The notes under the pieces: model-generated
The model's input: only the letters and a program-made list of their open reading frames with translations
What the model was told of the DNA's origin: nothing
Database searches by the model: none
Position numbers and translations under genes: made by a program
From: Macrocystis pyrifera
Taxonomy: Eukaryota; Sar; Phaeophyceae; Laminariales; Laminariaceae
Length of the DNA stretch: 64,000 nucleotides
Direction of reading: 5' to 3'
Assembly: GCA_031763025.1 (NCBI GenBank)
Contig: JASSKH010000006.1
Span: 186,001 to 250,000 of the forward strand
Shown here: positions 46,021-56,888 of the stretch, one piece after another
Numbering within the stretch: the first letter of the stretch is position 1
Layout of the letters: every line of letters begins with the position of its first letter

Positions 46021-47866
46021 TATTGTGACACCCGCACTCCGTCGCATGTGTCCCGCAGTTTGATGCCGTCCCGTGTGCGCTGTGCGTGCGTGTCCATCGT
46101 GGTTATTTTAGTTCCTTATCACTACGTTCTTTTCTGTTCATTTTTTGGCGGGTGAAGGACGCATCAAGGAAACTATTGCCCTGACATGTGTGTTATAGCC
46201 TGGACCTGACTGTTAGGCTCGCCAGTTGCCTGGACCTGACTCTCAGGTTCTCCAGTTCTCTTTGTTTCTCCCGTTCGCGTCTTTTTTTCGTTTCCACTCT
46301 CGTTGACGGGGGGAGGGCGACGCGTTCGTCGGAAGCCTGCAACGGCATGAAGTCACCGAGATCAACCAAGTGGCTCAAATATCACCAACCCGGTATCCTT
46401 CACGCGAAGGCACCGGAACGATACCCATCTGGGTCAGCCTTGCCCCCGTTTCCGTTAGGCAGTAGGTGTCGCTCTATGAAAATACTTTAATGGCGATCTC
46501 AGACGGCAGAATCAGGTGTACGATTGCAGAAACCGCTACTGGCGAATACGCTACAGCAACCAGAACTGGGAGGAGCTGACCCGCCGCGTGATGGAGCAGT
46601 TGAAGAGCGGAAGCGATTATCGAGCATCAAGCGCAGTGGACCGCTTCCTCGCTTCCCATGCGCCGTTTCCTTTCTGTCTCGCTTGCCGGTACACCGTTCC
46701 CTCGCTTTTCCGCGCGCTGTTCCCTCTATACTCGGCGTACGCTATTGCCTCGCTTTCCCGTGTACCGCTCCCTTGCACCGATGTCTTGTCCGTGCGCCAC
46801 TCCCTCGCTTCGACGCCGTGCGTTGTCTCGCCCCGGTGTCTTGCCCGTCCGCCGCTCGCTGCGCCGCTCCCTCGCTCAGGCACCGTGCGTTCCCTCGCTC
46901 CGGTATCTCGTCCGTCCATCGCTCGCTTGCGCCCGTGCGCTGCTTTCTTGCCCCGATGCCTTGATCGTACGAGGTACTGCCCAACGACCAGAATTGGAAG
47001 GAGCTGACCAGCCGCTACACGGAGCAGTCGAAGACCTAAAGCGATACTGTGCGTTCGCCGAGGAGGCGAAGATCTTCGACTTCTGCCCTTCGTTGTTTTG
47101 TGTTTTTGTATGAAACGGTGGGGGTCCTGCCCGCAACAGCTGGTCGTTTTGGCGTGAAACTGTTAGGTATAGACTTGTGGGGTGTTGGATGTACGTTGTG
47201 ACTTCGTGAATGTTTGTGTGTTTTGGGTTGGGAAGAGGCGTACTCTTCCGTGAATGGTGGGGTTACAATTTCGTAGTTAAGTGATATGAGGAGCAGTTCC
47301 AGATCGGCAGCGATAATGAGCGTTCGCCGAGGACGCAACAATCTCTGGTTCTGTTGTTCGAGGCTACGTGTTTTTGTGAGAGATTGAGAGGTACCTGCTT
47401 GTTACAGCCAGTCGGTCTGGCGTGGATTAGTTGGGTATTTTTTTTGTATGGGGGTTTGCTCTTCCGTGCCTGGTAGTGGGCTAACTTGTTTTGACGATTC
47501 GGCTTCCTCGTATGTTTTCATCCGATTTGGGGGACTCAAATCCCATGGGTATTGACTTTTGACCCGTTCAGAGAACGCAGAGATGGCGGTTTAAGCTTAG
47601 GCGTTAGTGTACTGCGCTTATTCACTGTTGAAGAAGTGTGGTAGGATGACTATAAACCATTGATTATTGGTCAGGCAGTCAAACTCGCAGTGCAAAGGCG
47701 GGGGTGAGGGTTTTTATCGGGGATTTCCCTCTGATGGCCCCTGCGTTTTCTGTTTGTTTTCGCCTATCCCCGAGATCATTATTTTTGTATAGAGCCTTGC
47801 GGTTCCTTACCCTTGGTTATAGTCAAAGATTGCTATACCATATTGCTCAGTTATTCGCATTATGCT

Positions 47867-47874
47867 AGGGGGGA
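47867..47874 (+). promoter_or_regulatory. Polypurine tract of LTR element 2
   Basis: AGGGGGGA lies directly before the 3' LTR. Confidence 0.8.
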
Positions 47875-48326
47875 TGTTATGGTTTTAGACCGTTTCAGGA
47901 GTTACGACGACTTGCGTTTTTGTATCAGCAGGGGCCGCGTCAATTACGGCCCCTCCCCCATTTGTGGATTGCCTCTTTCTCTCTCCTCTTCGGCGGTCCT
48001 ACGTGTTGCCTCGGTCATCGCTCTCGACCGGAGGCTCAAAGCAATCAGTTTACCATCTACATACCTGGGAGACCTTCTCCCTAGCGTCAGAAGCACGCTA
48101 TACCCCTCTGGGACAAGTGCGAGCCCACGTCTCGACTCGGTTGGATCGTGGCCAGACTTGAGGTTGGTCTTATTATTTGTATATTGTAGGCATGTGTTGT
48201 AATCCTGCTCTATCCGGTATCTGAAGCGGACTGTCAACGGCTGATCCTTCGAATAGGCTCATGCCCGTACTGCTTGCCTCATCCTGACACAAGACCTCAT
48301 GACCTATACGCTCCCGATCCATATCA
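47875..48326 (+). repeat. 3' LTR of the 42-48 kb element
   Basis: 452 bp, almost identical to 42431-42882, and followed by ATAC. Confidence 0.9.
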
Positions 48327-48596
48327 ATACTACTATATAGTCATCAAACTTGCACCTTAGGACTGCTGTAGCAGCATGAACTACAGCAGCTTATGCCTAC
48401 GATTATTAATAAATAGGGGCATATAGTTATCAAATATCGGTATGTATGCAGTACAGCAGTATTCACCTACGAATAAGAAAACATGCTTCGAGCGCCACGC
48501 CAAAACCTACAGTAAACACCTAAACGAGTACCAGCTATGAGCGGACATGTTGCCCTGCTGGACGGACCGTACAAAGATATCATGATTAATTACATA

Positions 48597-49300
48597 CTGA
48601 TAAGCCTTATTGAAGGAGTCGTGGCGTGGGTGGATGACGAGCCTGCTCTGCTTGTTTCGTACTGTCTGACGCCGAGGGGCCGGGCATAGTTGACGAACGC
48701 TGGACGATGGTGGCAGACAGGGTAGCAAGGTACCAGGCGGGCCAGCAGGGATACCCTGGCTGTGCTACTCGTACCATAAACTGCTGCCGCTACCTGGAGC
48801 ATGCCTTGTGCTTTGTTTGGTTTGACTGTTATTTTTACCTTGGTTCTTAGTCTTACTCTGTTGACGACTAGTGGTGTTTTCTTCTTTTTCTTTTTCTTTT
48901 TCCAGCTCATTCTTTTCAAGTGTCTGCCACGTCCCCTACGTGGGGGTACGATGGTTTGTTGCTACACTGAAGTATATACCTATACCAGGTATATTTTAGT
49001 TTCTTTTTTTTGTTTCTTTTCTCTTTCGAATTGTCTTTGTTTTTGTTTTTTCTCTTTGTTTCGTTTTTGTTTCTCTAAGTCATGGAATGTGTATGTCGTG
49101 CCTGTCGTACGCAGTATGATGACATGGCATTGCATTACATACGTGGCAACGTAGTATCTCTGTGGCGTAGCTTTGTGACCACAGAACGTGTATCTCTCTA
49201 GGTTTGAAGAATCGGCACGGACACTGGTTGTGCTGGATGTCGACGCGTAGAAAGAACGGTTTAATGTGAAGAAAACAACAACAACAACAACAACAACAAC
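48597..49300 (+). mobile_element. LINE 3' end fragment (copy E)
   Basis: It starts in the 3' UTR at GATAAGCCTTATTGAAGGAG and ends in (AAC)n at 49300. It is 5'-truncated, non-coding and close in sequence to the ends of copies B and C. Confidence 0.88.
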
Positions 49301-49420
49301 TACGACCTGGGCCAGCCTTCCAACGCGCACCTGTTTTTGTCAATGCGGTGTCAGAAGCACACAAAACAAGGGGGGGGGAGGTTGATAGATTGCTTTGGTT
49401 GGGTGAATATGAGGTATACA

Positions 49421-49748
49421 GGTGGCTTGGTAGGTGGTCCGCGAGCCTATCAAGATCAATTTCGTGAGTTCGAGTCTCACCGAGTGCATACTCATAGGGA
49501 CTTTTTCTTGCATAAAATTGATTTTAGCGGAAAGCGCGAGAGCGTGAGTTAGCTGTACATTCGATGAAAATCGACGAGCAGTGGAAATGCTGAACCCTCT
49601 GCGCGATAAAAACTGAAGGCACGTACCGGGGGGGAGAAGGGACGACACCTGTGACCACGGCTTGTCCAGAAGATCGTCGAGGGTAAAACCTCCTACGAGT
49701 GGGCTGGAAAGTAAAAGTGATGATGAAAAATAAAAAAATAAAAAAATA
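49421..49748 (+). mobile_element. tRNA-derived SINE, copy 2
   Basis: A box TGGCTTGGTAGG at 49423-49434 and B box GAGTTCGAGTCTC at 49466-49478. The body (GGACTTTTTCTTGCATAAAA, ACCTCCTACGAGTGGGCTGG) matches copy 1, and the tail is GTGATGATGAAAAATAAAA. Homology to copy 1 begins at GGTGGCTTGG, so the first tRNA bases are lost or changed. Confidence 0.82.
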
Positions 49749-49830
49749 CATTATCGCATACGTGGGGGTAAATGTTCAATGCTGCAAGGGTAGCGATAAC
49801 GATGGACCTGGCACAAAATTGAGTACGAGT

Positions 49831-49990
49831 AGGGTCAGCGCAAAAGAAGAAAATAAAATGAAACAAAAATAAACAAAAACAACAGGAAGACAAAGGAAGA
49901 CCACGTTCGAACCAGCTGCACCAGTTGGTTGTACGAGTAGTATAGGCATGTTCTACTTCTTAGTCTGCCAGGTAACTGGCTACCCTATAC
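49831..49990 (-). mobile_element. LINE 3' UTR scrap
   Basis: Minus-strand match to the UTR just after the reverse transcriptase stop, with TGGTGCAGCTGGTTCGAACG. It ends where the hAT-family copy begins. Confidence 0.8.
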
Positions 49991-51167
49991 TTTCAAATGA
50001 AGGTAAGTACAAATATTACCATCCATCTACGAAAAACGATCAAAATTATACTGCAGTACCAAGTAGTGGAAGTGTGTATACCTGGTGGTGTTGTTTTTTT
50101 TTTTGCTGTTTCATTTTTTTCAAATGAATCTTCATACTTCATCGCAACTGAAGGCAGTGTATCATAACACAACACCTGCCACAGGCTCGCCCCCACACAC
50201 AAACAGCACAGAGATTACTCAACTCACAGTCACACCAGTACTGGTGTGGCCCAAAAAAATGTCAGGAGACAAGTCATCAAGCGGGACGCAAAACGTGCGC
50301 TGCCATGGATGTAGGGCCGAGTGTTACACATTAAAACCTAGTAGTTTGGTGTCAGTCAAAGCATGTCAATGCAAAGTTGCTGTCTGTCAAGGGGTGAAAG
50401 TGCTGTCTCCTGACATCTTTGGTGTGACCGGCACGGACGCCATGAATGCCTATCTTATGGGCGGGGTCGATCGACCAGCAGCGGCACTAGAATCACCATT
50501 GCCGCCGCCACCTCCTCCAGCTCCACAACCACCAGTAGCACAGCGCAAGCACACCCATCAGAACAACCACCCCATGAGCTGGTAACGCAACAACAGTGCT
50601 TGAGGGCAGGAGTGGAAGAAATCAGAAGACGTCGCCCGCGTAATGGCAGCACTTCTCGGGGCTTGGGCTGCGCGGATCGAGAAAAAAACTTCGGTTTCGG
50701 GACGGCTCCCTCAGCGGAACCAACAGTGTGAGGGAAAGTTTTCACGTACAACCGCGACCTTGCGGCGGGAAAGAAGATAAATATATTTACCGTCCCGCCC
50801 CGCCGAAGGAAAAAAAAATTACCCTCCCGTCCCGCCGTGGAAAAAAATATTTACCGTCCCGTCCCGCCGAGGAAAAAAAAATTACCGTCCCGTCCCGCCG
50901 AGGAAAAAAATATTTACCGTCCCGTCCCGTCGAGGGGAAAAAAAATTACCGTCCTGTCCCGTCGTGAAAATCAGCCCCGTTGACTTTTACCGTGCCGTCC
51001 CGTCGAGAAATTTATCACCCGCTGTCCCGTCCCGCCAACGTTTTACGTCCTCATTTTACCGTCTCGTCCCGTCCCGTCCCGTTTTCCTTTCTTTTTTCCC
51101 GCCAAACGAGTCAAATCTGTCCCGTCCCGTCATGATTCTCAGTCACTACAGTCTGACATAAGCCTTG
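49991..51167. mobile_element. Second copy of the 30-kb hAT family, left end missing
   Basis: It matches 30824-31952: AT-rich start, the cysteine-rich frame (50225-50585), the ACCGTCCCGTCCCGCC array, and the right end TCAGTCACT...ATAAGCCTTG. The left 700 bp is absent, with a LINE scrap in its place. Confidence 0.85.
50225..50585 (+). CDS. Cysteine-rich ORF, homologue of 31065-31367
   Basis: This frame keeps SSGTQNVRCHGCRAECY, CKVAVCQGVK and GVTGTDAMNAYLMGGVDRPA, followed by a proline run. Compared with the first copy it has scattered substitutions and one fewer residue in the Cys-rich part, but no break. The frame is open further upstream (from 50085), though that part is AT-rich and not conserved. 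No known domain can be assigned with confidence. Confidence 0.4.
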
Positions 51168-51319
51168 CGAATTTCTATTTCCATTTTTCCAACGAACAGG
51201 AGATGTAATCTCCAAAGAAAAGCTTGGCAAGTTTTTTTTCTATTTTGGCAAGTGAATATTTCCTCCTATTATGGAAATTTAGCAAGTTTGTTGCTGAATA
51301 TGCGTCATTAAAAACGGCC

Positions 51320-51670
51320 CGTATTTACGGTCATTCAGGCTGGTGCCTTTGTGTCTATGCGATAACCCACCCCTGCGAATTCTGAAAAACGTGTTGATGA
51401 GAGCTCACTTATTACAATTATTGGTGGCGAACGACAGGAGGAGTCGTTTGCCATTGTCGTTACGAACACCACGTCCGTATGCTCCAAACACTCGATTTTC
51501 ATCATCACCGCACCTCTCCATCCTCTGCCCAGTTCGCGCGTTGGCATCCATCGTCGGTAGTACAAACATACACTCTTTCGTCGGGATATTTTCCACAAAG
51601 TCCTCCAGCTTCTGTCAGAAAATCTATTTCAGTTCGGCGTCCTCGGTACTATCAGTTGAAGCAACTCAAC
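51320..51670 (-). pseudogene. LINE endonuclease fragment
   Basis: The minus frame reads MDANARTGQRMERCGDDENR, the Asp-x-Asn part of the endonuclease, with small insertions and frameshifts on either side. It is an isolated, decayed piece. Confidence 0.75.
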
Positions 51671-51734
51671 GACGAAGTTAACATTTCAGTTGTGTGTTCG
51701 TTGAATCATACTCAACGACGAAGTTAACCTATGT

Positions 51735-51907
51735 GTTGTGTGTCTTCACATTCAAACGTTCTTTCTACATGTCCGCATCCCGCACAACCAGTGTCCGTGC
51801 CGATTGTTCAATGCTGGAGAGATACAAGTTATCTGGTCACAAAACTACGCCTCAGAGATACTACATTGTTGCGTATGAAGCACAGCCAGTTGTAGGCAAT
51901 GCATTGC
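51735..51907 (-). mobile_element. LINE 3' end scrap
   Basis: Minus-strand, diverged copy of the last 170 bp of the 3' UTR (TCTTCACATTCAAACGTTCT). It sits head-to-head with the plus-strand fragment that follows. Confidence 0.75.
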
Positions 51908-51912
51908 CATGT

Positions 51913-53200
51913 CACCAAGCAAGGGGCGATTTCCCAGTCGGATAATGTTCGAGACGATGGCTGGTGGGGAGAACCCAAGACCTGGCGGACAGTTTAAGAC
52001 TTGGCATAGTTGCATAGTCGAAGACCCTAGGAAGTTCCGAGCTACCGAAGTGTCAACAGAACTTACCCCCTTGGTGAATGGAGTTGAAACCGCGCTGTGG
52101 GCCACTGCTGCAAGAACGGCGGGAAAGTGGTACCGGGAGATCCTTGAAGCAGCCGAACGGTTCATGGTGAGGTGGTTTGAGGCTGAGGCTGAGCTGAGTA
52201 GGCAGCGCCGCGCATCCGCCGAGGGTGGTGTCCAAGGGAATGGGGGGAGGGGGGGCAACAGGAGGAGTGGCAGATGACCCGACCAAGGGAATGCGGAGAA
52301 GGGGGAACGGGAGGGGTAGCAAGGAAACTGCAGAATGTAGAAAGGAGATGGCAAACAGGGTAGCGAGGCATCGGGCAGACTATGAAGTAGGACATGCCTA
52401 TACTACTCGTGCCACCAACTGGTGCAGCTGGTTGAACGTGGCCTTCCTTTTGTTTTGTTTAATTTCTTGCGCTGATCCTCGGTGATTTTCATTTTCTTTC
52501 TTTCTCTTCCTTTTTTCGATTGATAGGCCTTACTACAGGAGTCGTGTGGCGTGGGTGGATGACGAGCCTGCTTTGCTTGTTTTGTATTGTCTGACGCCGA
52601 GGGGCCGGGCATAGTTGACGAAGTCAGGATGGAGGCGGCAGACTGGGTGGAAAAGTACCAGGCGGACTAGCAGGGAGAACCTTGCTATACTACTCGTACC
52701 ATAAACTGCTGCCGCTAACAGAAGGATGCTTTGTGCTTTGGTTTGCCTGTTGTTTTCACTTGTTTCTTGGTCTTACTCTGTTTACGACAAGTAGTTAGTA
52801 GTGGTGTTTTTCTTTTTTTTTTCCTTTTTGTCCAGTTCGTTCTTTTCTAGTGCCTGCCAGATCCCCTTCGGGGGGGGCACGACTGCTTGTTTCTTACAGG
52901 TTTTCTTCTTTCTTTTTCTCTTTCGGTTTGTCCTCTTTGTTTTTGTTTTTTTCTCTGTTTCGTTTTGTTTCTCTATTCATGGAATGTGTATGTCGTGCCT
53001 GTCGTATCCAGTATCATGACATGGCACTGTATTTCCCACTGCTGCTGTGCTTACTGCATACGTGGCAACGTAGTATCTCTTCTGTGGCGTAGCTTTGTGA
53101 TCGCAGAACTTGTATCTCGTCTAGGATTGAAGAATTGGCACGGACACCGATTGTGCTGGTTGTCGATGGGTAGAAAGAACGGTTTAATGTGAAGAACACA
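51913..53200 (+). mobile_element. RTE-like LINE, 5'-truncated copy
   Basis: The last 120 codons of the reverse transcriptase ORF ([35 protein letters not shown]) are followed by a full but diverged 3' UTR ending GGTTTAATGTGAAGAACAC. The AAC tail has become CA-rich. Confidence 0.85.
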
Positions 53201-53430
53201 CACGGGATATGATTGGCACGATATACGTACGTACGTATTCTATAAAAGAGAGAAAACGAAGGGAAAAAAAAAAAAACAAAAACAAAAACAAAAAAGGAAA
53301 CGAATCGAAAGAGAGAAAGGAAAGAAGGAAGAAAAGTGTCGTGCCTCTCCGCAGGGGATGTTACGGGGAAAACACGTGCGCCGGGTGTTGCGCCGCTCGA
53401 CTTCGCAATGAGGGGCGGGAGCAAAAGAAG

Positions 53431-53445
53431 AGATGGTGTTGTTAG

Positions 53446-53488
<43 letters not shown>

Positions 53489-53515
53489 GCTGCCGCTGTT
53501 GTTGTTGTTATTAGT
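53431..53515. repeat. (GTT)n microsatellite
   Basis: About 20 GTT units with a few GCT/GCC interruptions. It may be the tail of a lost minus-strand LINE copy. Long Asn, Thr or Val runs in overlapping frames are artefacts of it. Confidence 0.85.
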
Positions 53516-54740
53516 CGTCGATGAGTTGTGGTTGAGTTGTAGTAGTTGAGTTGTGAGGTCGATGGGGCTCTCATCCCTCTTCCACGTGACCCTAAAATAC
53601 CATCCAAGCACATTTTTGTGCAACCCATTCGGGAAAGCACAAAACCCACCGCATATGCCCCTGGGACAATTTGCAGCTACATAAATCACCAATCAGCCAA
53701 TCAGAATACATCAGACATTTGCGCGACTGTGAACAACTGCTATGTTCTTACAGCCTCCCCATTCGCGGCACACTGTCATGATGGTAGTGCCAATGCCGTA
53801 CTACTGTAGGTCTACAATCATCCAACACATAGGTGCTGTCGTCGTGGCACTACAAGAAGATAGTATAGTGCCACCAATTCAAACTCAGAAATCCCCAAAT
53901 CCATAAAACAGTAGCCTCCGTGCTAAGCAATTGCCGAACTCACCCGGAATCCAAAAACTCAAATTCCATGCAAATTTCCAAACCATACTGCTTACGCGAA
54001 AGCACCAACAATATATCAAACACTGAACTGCTGTAACTAAGGACCTCTGTCCGCAATATTCAAACGGTTATTTGTTCAAAAGCTACTACACACGCGCAAG
54101 CAAACACTCAACTGCCGTAGCTAGGGACGTTTGTCCGCGATATTCAAACGATCATGAGTTGAAAACCTACTACACATGCACAACCGCCTCCCGGCTATGT
54201 ACACATCGCCCTTCGATTTCCAAAAACTCACGAAAATCCAAAATATCCTACTCCTCGGGGTCAGTATATATCCAATTAAAAAAAAAATCTTACTCCTCGA
54301 AGTCAGTATAATACCACCCGAATCTCTCGACAGTCCAAAGCTATGTCTTCCTTACGAACCAATCACTAAAAATACTCACTGCATAATACTGAAAAATTAT
54401 AACTGTAATAAACAATGCATAGGTACGCGCACGGGCGTAGTATATAGTGGTACCATACTAATAGCTCCTCCGTACGTACGTGACCGTACTTTATGCAGAG
54501 ACATCAATAGCAGTATTAACCAGACACCGCATAACCGGGGGGGGGGGGGGGCTTACAAAACAATCGAGTTGCTTCCAACTAGATCGGCCAATTTTAAATC
54601 ACCCAGCTTCAAACGTCAAAATTTGATACCCAGTGAACAAAACAAATTCATGGGTCTCGACCCCAAGTATGTCCGTACATACACACGTGCATCATTTCCC
54701 CACCCTTGCTACTATTAATAATCTGAAAAGGATGCAGGGG
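53516..54740. other. Unassigned sequence with small duplications
   Basis: A 95-bp unit (CACT-AACTGC-GTA, TTTGTCCGCGATATTCAAAC) is doubled at about 54010-54172, and TACTCCTCG-GGTCAGTATA at about 54249 and 54292. A G-run of about 15 lies near 54537-54551. No gene is recognised. Confidence 0.5.
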
Positions 54741-54744
54741 TGTA

Positions 54745-54968
54745 CATTATTGTCTTTTTTTCGCGCGGCATGCCGTGGCACGACCTGCGGCAAAACCTTC
54801 CACGGCATTAGGGTTGGGGTTAGGGTTAGGGTTAGGGTCCCATGGTATGCCGTGGGGGTCCGTGGAAGATTCCGTGGTATGCCCGAAGATTCCGTGGTAT
54901 GCCGTGGAAGTTTTGCCGCAGGTCGTGCCACGGCATGCCACGGCATGTCGCGAAAAATGACAATAATG
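54745..54968. mobile_element. Fold-back/MITE element containing TTAGGG repeats
   Basis: Terminal inverted arms begin CATTATTGTC and end GACAATAATG, with TA on each side (perhaps a Tc1/mariner-type TA duplication). Arms of about 65-75 bp share TTTTTCGCG, GGCATGCCGTGGCACGACC and TGCGGCAAAAC; the right arm has about 12 extra bases. The centre holds four TTAGGG-like units (54809-54838) and three GATTCCGTGGTATGCC-type repeats. It is non-coding. Confidence 0.8.
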
Positions 54969-55287
54969 TACGACCTTCGTTCTCCAATCTGATCCCCGGT
55001 CGCGACTCAGGCCATCTTGTCCGCCTGGGTAATAGCGCTGTCGCTCGCGAAGGATTGAACTCAACGAAAGCATGGGGCAGATACCGTAGGGATACGTGAG
55101 AGCACCGTACCCTCGTTTTTGTTGATCCAGTAATAACAGCAGCATATCGGGTGATTTTCGAGTATCTCATGCTACAACAACTGTTCAGTAGTATGTAAAA
55201 TAATACCATCCTTTACGTATAATAGTATATATACTGCTGCTGTCCTTCCTCCCTACTCGAAATGTAAGCTCTAGCTTACAGTTTGTA
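54969..55287. other. Spacer with a perfect hairpin next to the telomeric tract
   Basis: TGTAAGCT and AGCTTACA (55263-55280) form a hairpin with a 2-base loop, eight bases before the telomeric array. No gene is recognised. Confidence 0.6.
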
Positions 55288-55343
55288 CCTAACCCTAACC
55301 CTAACCCTAACCCTAACCCTAACCCTAACCCTAACCCTAACCC
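55288..55343. repeat. Interstitial telomeric tract (CCCTAA)n
   Basis: About nine perfect CCCTAA units on the plus strand, flanked by ordinary sequence on both sides. A chromosome end of TTAGGG type is implied for this organism. Confidence 0.95.
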
Positions 55344-55689
55344 TTACGGGGGTCCACAGTTAATAGGATCTATGGTCTCTTAGTCTCACGAATTCGAGAG
55401 GCCTTGTCTTCGGCCTGCCCCGTCCTTGGGGTGGGCCGAGGAAGTCCGCAAGGATCTGCAACGGTCTAGCGACAGTCACACGAACATCGAGCTTCTGGCT
55501 GAGTAGAGAGGGTACCTTGCGCGGTCCGGCTGGTGGCCTGGTCGCTTTAAGGACCGCGTGGGGTGGTGGTGATGTTTTTTTCTTCTTAACCCCGACGCCA
55601 AGGAGTTCATCCCTCTGGCGGGACGGGTACATCACCACAGCAGAGAGCGCTACACGGGCAGTCGGGGGAGTGGAGAGGCTGGCCACAGC

Positions 55690-56433
55690 GTGGGTATGCA
55701 TGCACGACAGGAAGGATGGGAATGTCGGCGTTGGCTGGGACGGCTGCACCCAGCCAACGGAAACCAAGGCGCGTACCGGGCTACGAAACGGAGAGCCACT
55801 TTCGCCATAGAGAAGAAAAAGAAACAAAAGAAGAAAAAAAGGAGGCGGGGACGAGCCTCACGTCGGCTGGCAAAGAAATCAGCACGCGAGGTTCGTAAGA
55901 GACAGAAGGAGGCACTGGTCGCGGTAGCGACCTACAATGTGCGCACCCTGGCTGTAAAGGGGAAGAACGGGTACGGACATGACGAGAGCGTACTGGCGAA
56001 GGGACGGCAACTCGGCTGTGACTTCATTGGCCTGCAGGAAACCCGGAGGACCGGTAGCACGACGTTTCGTGCGGCAGGGTATCGCGTTTTCTGTTCAGGT
56101 CAGGAAACAACAGCTGCTAGGCAAGGGCTGTACGGAGTAGGTCTAGCTGTAAAGGAATCGTTGTGCAGTAAGGCTGTGTACACTCATTTGTTTATTGACG
56201 AGCGGCTTATGTCTATGCGCTTTGAGCTGGCTAGCAAGTACGAGGCAGTTAATTTCGTCGTCGCGTATGCTCCAACTGATTGTACCAAAGACGTTGGACT
56301 GAAACGTAGCTTCTGGCAGAAGCTGGAGGATTTGGTGGAAAAGATCCCGACGAAAGAGTGTCTGTTTGTACTGATGGATGCCAACGCGCGAACTGGACAG
56401 AGGATGGAAGGGTGTGGTGATGATGAAAAATAG
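55690..56433 (+). CDS. LINE endonuclease region (copy C)
   Basis: This is the N-terminal part of the LINE protein: a Lys/Arg-rich leader, then an EEP-type endonuclease with YNVRTLAVKGKNG, IGLQETRR (catalytic Glu), VAYAPTDCTKD and LMDANARTGQ (Asp-x-Asn). The frame stops at GDDEK because of one extra A in an A-run (copy B reads GDDENRVLGAYG). The rest of the domain continues in the next frame to SDHNILYVK near 56690. Start 55690 is the first reasonable methionine in the frame, but translation could begin further upstream. Confidence 0.85.
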   Translation: MGMHARQEGWECRRWLGRLHPANGNQGAYRATKRRATFAIEKKKKQKKKKRRRGRASRRLAKKSAREVRKRQKEALVAVATYNVRTLAVKGKNGYGHDESVLAKGRQLGCDFIGLQETRRTGSTTFRAAGYRVFCSGQETTAARQGLYGVGLAVKESLCSKAVYTHLFIDERLMSMRFELASKYEAVNFVVAYAPTDCTKDVGLKRSFWQKLEDLVEKIPTKECLFVLMDANARTGQRMEGCGDDEK

Positions 56434-56888
56434 AGTGCTTGGAGCATATGGGCGTGATGTTCGTAATGATAATGGCAGACGACTCCTGTCGTTCGCCACC
56501 AATTGCAAGTTAGCTCTCACCAACATGTTTTTCAGCACGCGCAAGGGTGGGATTTCGCATACACACAACGGCACCAGCCCGAGTGACCGTAAGCGGATCG
56601 ACTACATCCTAACCCGTCAAGCCCATCGACCTAGAGTACAAGATGTTAAAGTCGTCCCACAGCCTCCTGCCCCAGCTAAGGCTGACTCAGACCACAACAT
56701 CTTGTATGTCAAAGTCCGACTCAGTGGTCACTTTGCGTCCAACAGACAAATACGTAGACCGACAAAAAAACGCCGAGAGTTCGACAGGCAGCTTTTTATG
56801 TCCGATGGAAAGTATCGTGAACGAGTAGTCGCGAGGGTCATCTCCACTCTCAACCAGCCTAACCAGCCCCGTAATACGTCTGGCATGG

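Larger units (their letters stand above)
42427..48330 (+). mobile_element. Young non-autonomous LTR retroelement (LARD-like)
   Basis: Element 42431-48326 has two 452-bp LTRs (TGTTATGG...CCATATCA) that differ at about three positions by eye (over 99% identical), so it inserted recently. ATAC flanks both sides (42427-42430, 48327-48330), a 4-bp duplication. A primer-binding site follows the 5' LTR and a polypurine tract precedes the 3' LTR. The 5-kb interior is made largely of internal duplications and shows no recognisable gag or pol domain. Structurally it looks whole and depends on enzymes from another element. The polypurine tract is identical to that of the 1.1-4.4 kb element. Confidence 0.88.

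Noticed and set aside
46516-47113. Three long overlapping plus-strand frames, considered as a coding gene of the LTR element
   Set aside because: All three frames are open at once across degenerate C/G-rich repeats, which argues against coding. No gag or pol signature.
49421-49495. Considered as a true tRNA gene
   Set aside because: A and B boxes and the T arm are good, but acceptor pairing fails and the same head with a shared body occurs in a second copy, so it is a SINE.
53240-53692. Asn- and Thr-rich frames
   Set aside because: Produced by the (GTT)n microsatellite at 53431-53515.
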